Origin: DATAES01 sp036257895
GTDB taxonomy: Bacteria > Actinomycetota > Acidimicrobiia > Acidimicrobiales > JACDCH01
Assembly: GCA_036257895.1 (NCBI GenBank)
Contig: DATAES010000011.1
Location: forward strand, 1-23,112
DNA length: 23,112 nt
Direction of reading: 5' to 3'
Shown here: positions 22,501 to 23,112 of the stretch, one piece after another
Numbering within the stretch: position 1 is the first letter of the stretch
Layout of the letters: each line of letters begins with the position of its first letter
Program-made: the position numbers and the translations under genes
Notes under the pieces: generated by a model
The model's database searches: none
Told to the model about the DNA's origin: nothing
Seen by the model: the letters and a program-made list of their open reading frames with translations, nothing else

Positions 22501-22506
22501 TACGGT
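22501..22506 (+). promoter_or_regulatory. Candidate -10 box (TACGGT) for the MpaB-like gene
   Basis: TANNNT 7 bases before GTG 22514, in the 36-bp gap after the SnoaL-like gene, with no Shine-Dalgarno sequence. It has the same layout as the transketolase start. Confidence 0.4.
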
Positions 22507-22513
22507 CACGGCA

Positions 22514-23112
22514 GTGTCGTCCTTGTTCGCTGATGATGCCGTGATCCGGCGAGTAGGACGTGAAGGCGTCCTCGTGTTGGGCGGCGGGCGCGCCTTGTTG
22601 ATGCAACTCGCCCATCCGTCGGTCGCACGAGCGGTCGCGGACCACAGCGACTTTCAGTCCGACCCGCTCGCCCGATTGCGAGCGACACTCGAGGCGACAT
22701 TCACGATCGTGTTCGGAACCGACGAGGACGCGTCGCGCGTCGCCGCTGCGGTCCGTGCAGTCCATGACCGCGTCAACGGGGCCGACTACGAGGCCAACGA
22801 TCCTGCGTTGCTGTGCTGGGTCAACGCGACGCTGACCGACACCGCGATGCGGGTGTATCGCGACTACGTCCGTCCGCTCGGTGACACAGACGCGGCCCGT
22901 TACTACGAGGAATCGACGCGCATCGCTGAAGTACTCGGTTGCCCGCGCGACCAGCAGCCCGCCGACTTGGCGGAGTTCCGCGCTTACATGCGCGAGATGG
23001 TCGACGAACTCGTGGTGAGCGACCCTGCCCGGCGCATGGGCCACTCGGTTCTGCATCCTCGCTTGCCGCTCGTCGCCGGACCGCCGCTCGCGCTGTTCCG
23101 GTTCGTAACCGT
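22514..23112 (+). CDS. MpaB/DUF2236-family oxygenase, C-terminus beyond the window
   Basis: The frame opens at GTG 22514 and is open to the last base, giving 199 residues without an end. LMQLAHPSVARAVADHSDF at about 29-47, DPLARLRATLEATF at 50-63, VHDRVNG at 83-89 and LLCWVNATLTDTAMRVY at 99-115 match the MpaB-like DUF2236 family, which includes the latex-clearing heme oxygenase Lcp. The family often has a histidine where this protein has Asn104 (WVNAT). Full-length members have about 280-300 residues, so roughly a third is missing. The substrate is unknown. Confidence 0.85.
   Translation, partial: MSSLFADDAVIRRVGREGVLVLGGGRALLMQLAHPSVARAVADHSDFQSDPLARLRATLEATFTIVFGTDEDASRVAAAVRAVHDRVNGADYEANDPALLCWVNATLTDTAMRVYRDYVRPLGDTDAARYYEESTRIAEVLGCPRDQQPADLAEFRAYMREMVDELVVSDPARRMGHSVLHPRLPLVAGPPLALFRFVT

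Overview
The window is GC-rich and compact, with almost no gap over 120 bases. The marks of an actinobacterium are a fused FO synthase (FbiC type), a Holin-X-like small membrane protein, an actinobacterial-type transaldolase and frequent GTG starts. Several start codons sit only 6-9 bases after a TANNNT hexamer, as in leaderless transcription. An acidimicrobial (Ilumatobacter-like) source is my best guess, but it is inference. I see no tRNA, rRNA, CRISPR array, insertion sequence, phage structural gene or replication origin.

Left part (1-5489) is read almost entirely on the minus strand, as a close-packed array. From 5489 downward it holds a split ADP-forming acyl-CoA synthetase (ATP-grasp subunit, then CoA-binding/phosphohistidine subunit), a PBP4-type D-Ala-D-Ala carboxypeptidase, and a stand-alone LON N-terminal domain protein. 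These are followed by three small membrane proteins (the first Holin-X-like), a MoaD/ThiS-like sulfur carrier, and probably the start of another gene at the window edge. Stop/start overlaps (GTGA, TGATG) couple several of these genes.

Middle part (5525-11062): a cytosolic GH84-type beta-N-acetylglucosaminidase converges with a TetR regulator. That regulator is divergent from a membrane fatty acid desaturase, and a perfect 20-bp palindrome ends one base before the desaturase start. Then come N-acetylglucosamine-6-phosphate deacetylase (NagA), a small unknown protein and a FIST sensor-domain protein. The GH84 enzyme and NagA together suggest intracellular amino-sugar recovery.

Central-carbon block (11133-14961): transketolase, transaldolase and 6-phosphogluconolactonase lie in a row. 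The zwf and opcA genes that usually stand between tal and pgl in actinobacteria are absent here. A GNAT acetyltransferase converges on pgl and overlaps its end.

Right part (15510-23112): a STAS anti-sigma antagonist and a cytochrome P450; a secreted Asp-box (BNR) beta-propeller protein on the minus strand; a VOC/glyoxalase-fold protein divergent from fbiC; a SnoaL-like protein overlapping the fbiC stop; and a truncated MpaB/DUF2236 oxygenase running off the window.

The most unusual object is inside fbiC. The linker between its two radical-SAM halves carries two in-frame copies of a 76-bp repeat (2 mismatches, 114-bp period). Its core resembles a short GCTCGC-rich motif also found in the intergenic DNA at the left edge. 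It looks like a REP-like palindromic element that has entered coding DNA. A second short hairpin type (GGGGC-TGC-GCCCC) occurs both in that left-edge DNA and in the last codons of nagA. The rest of the window is ordinary chromosomal housekeeping and accessory metabolism.
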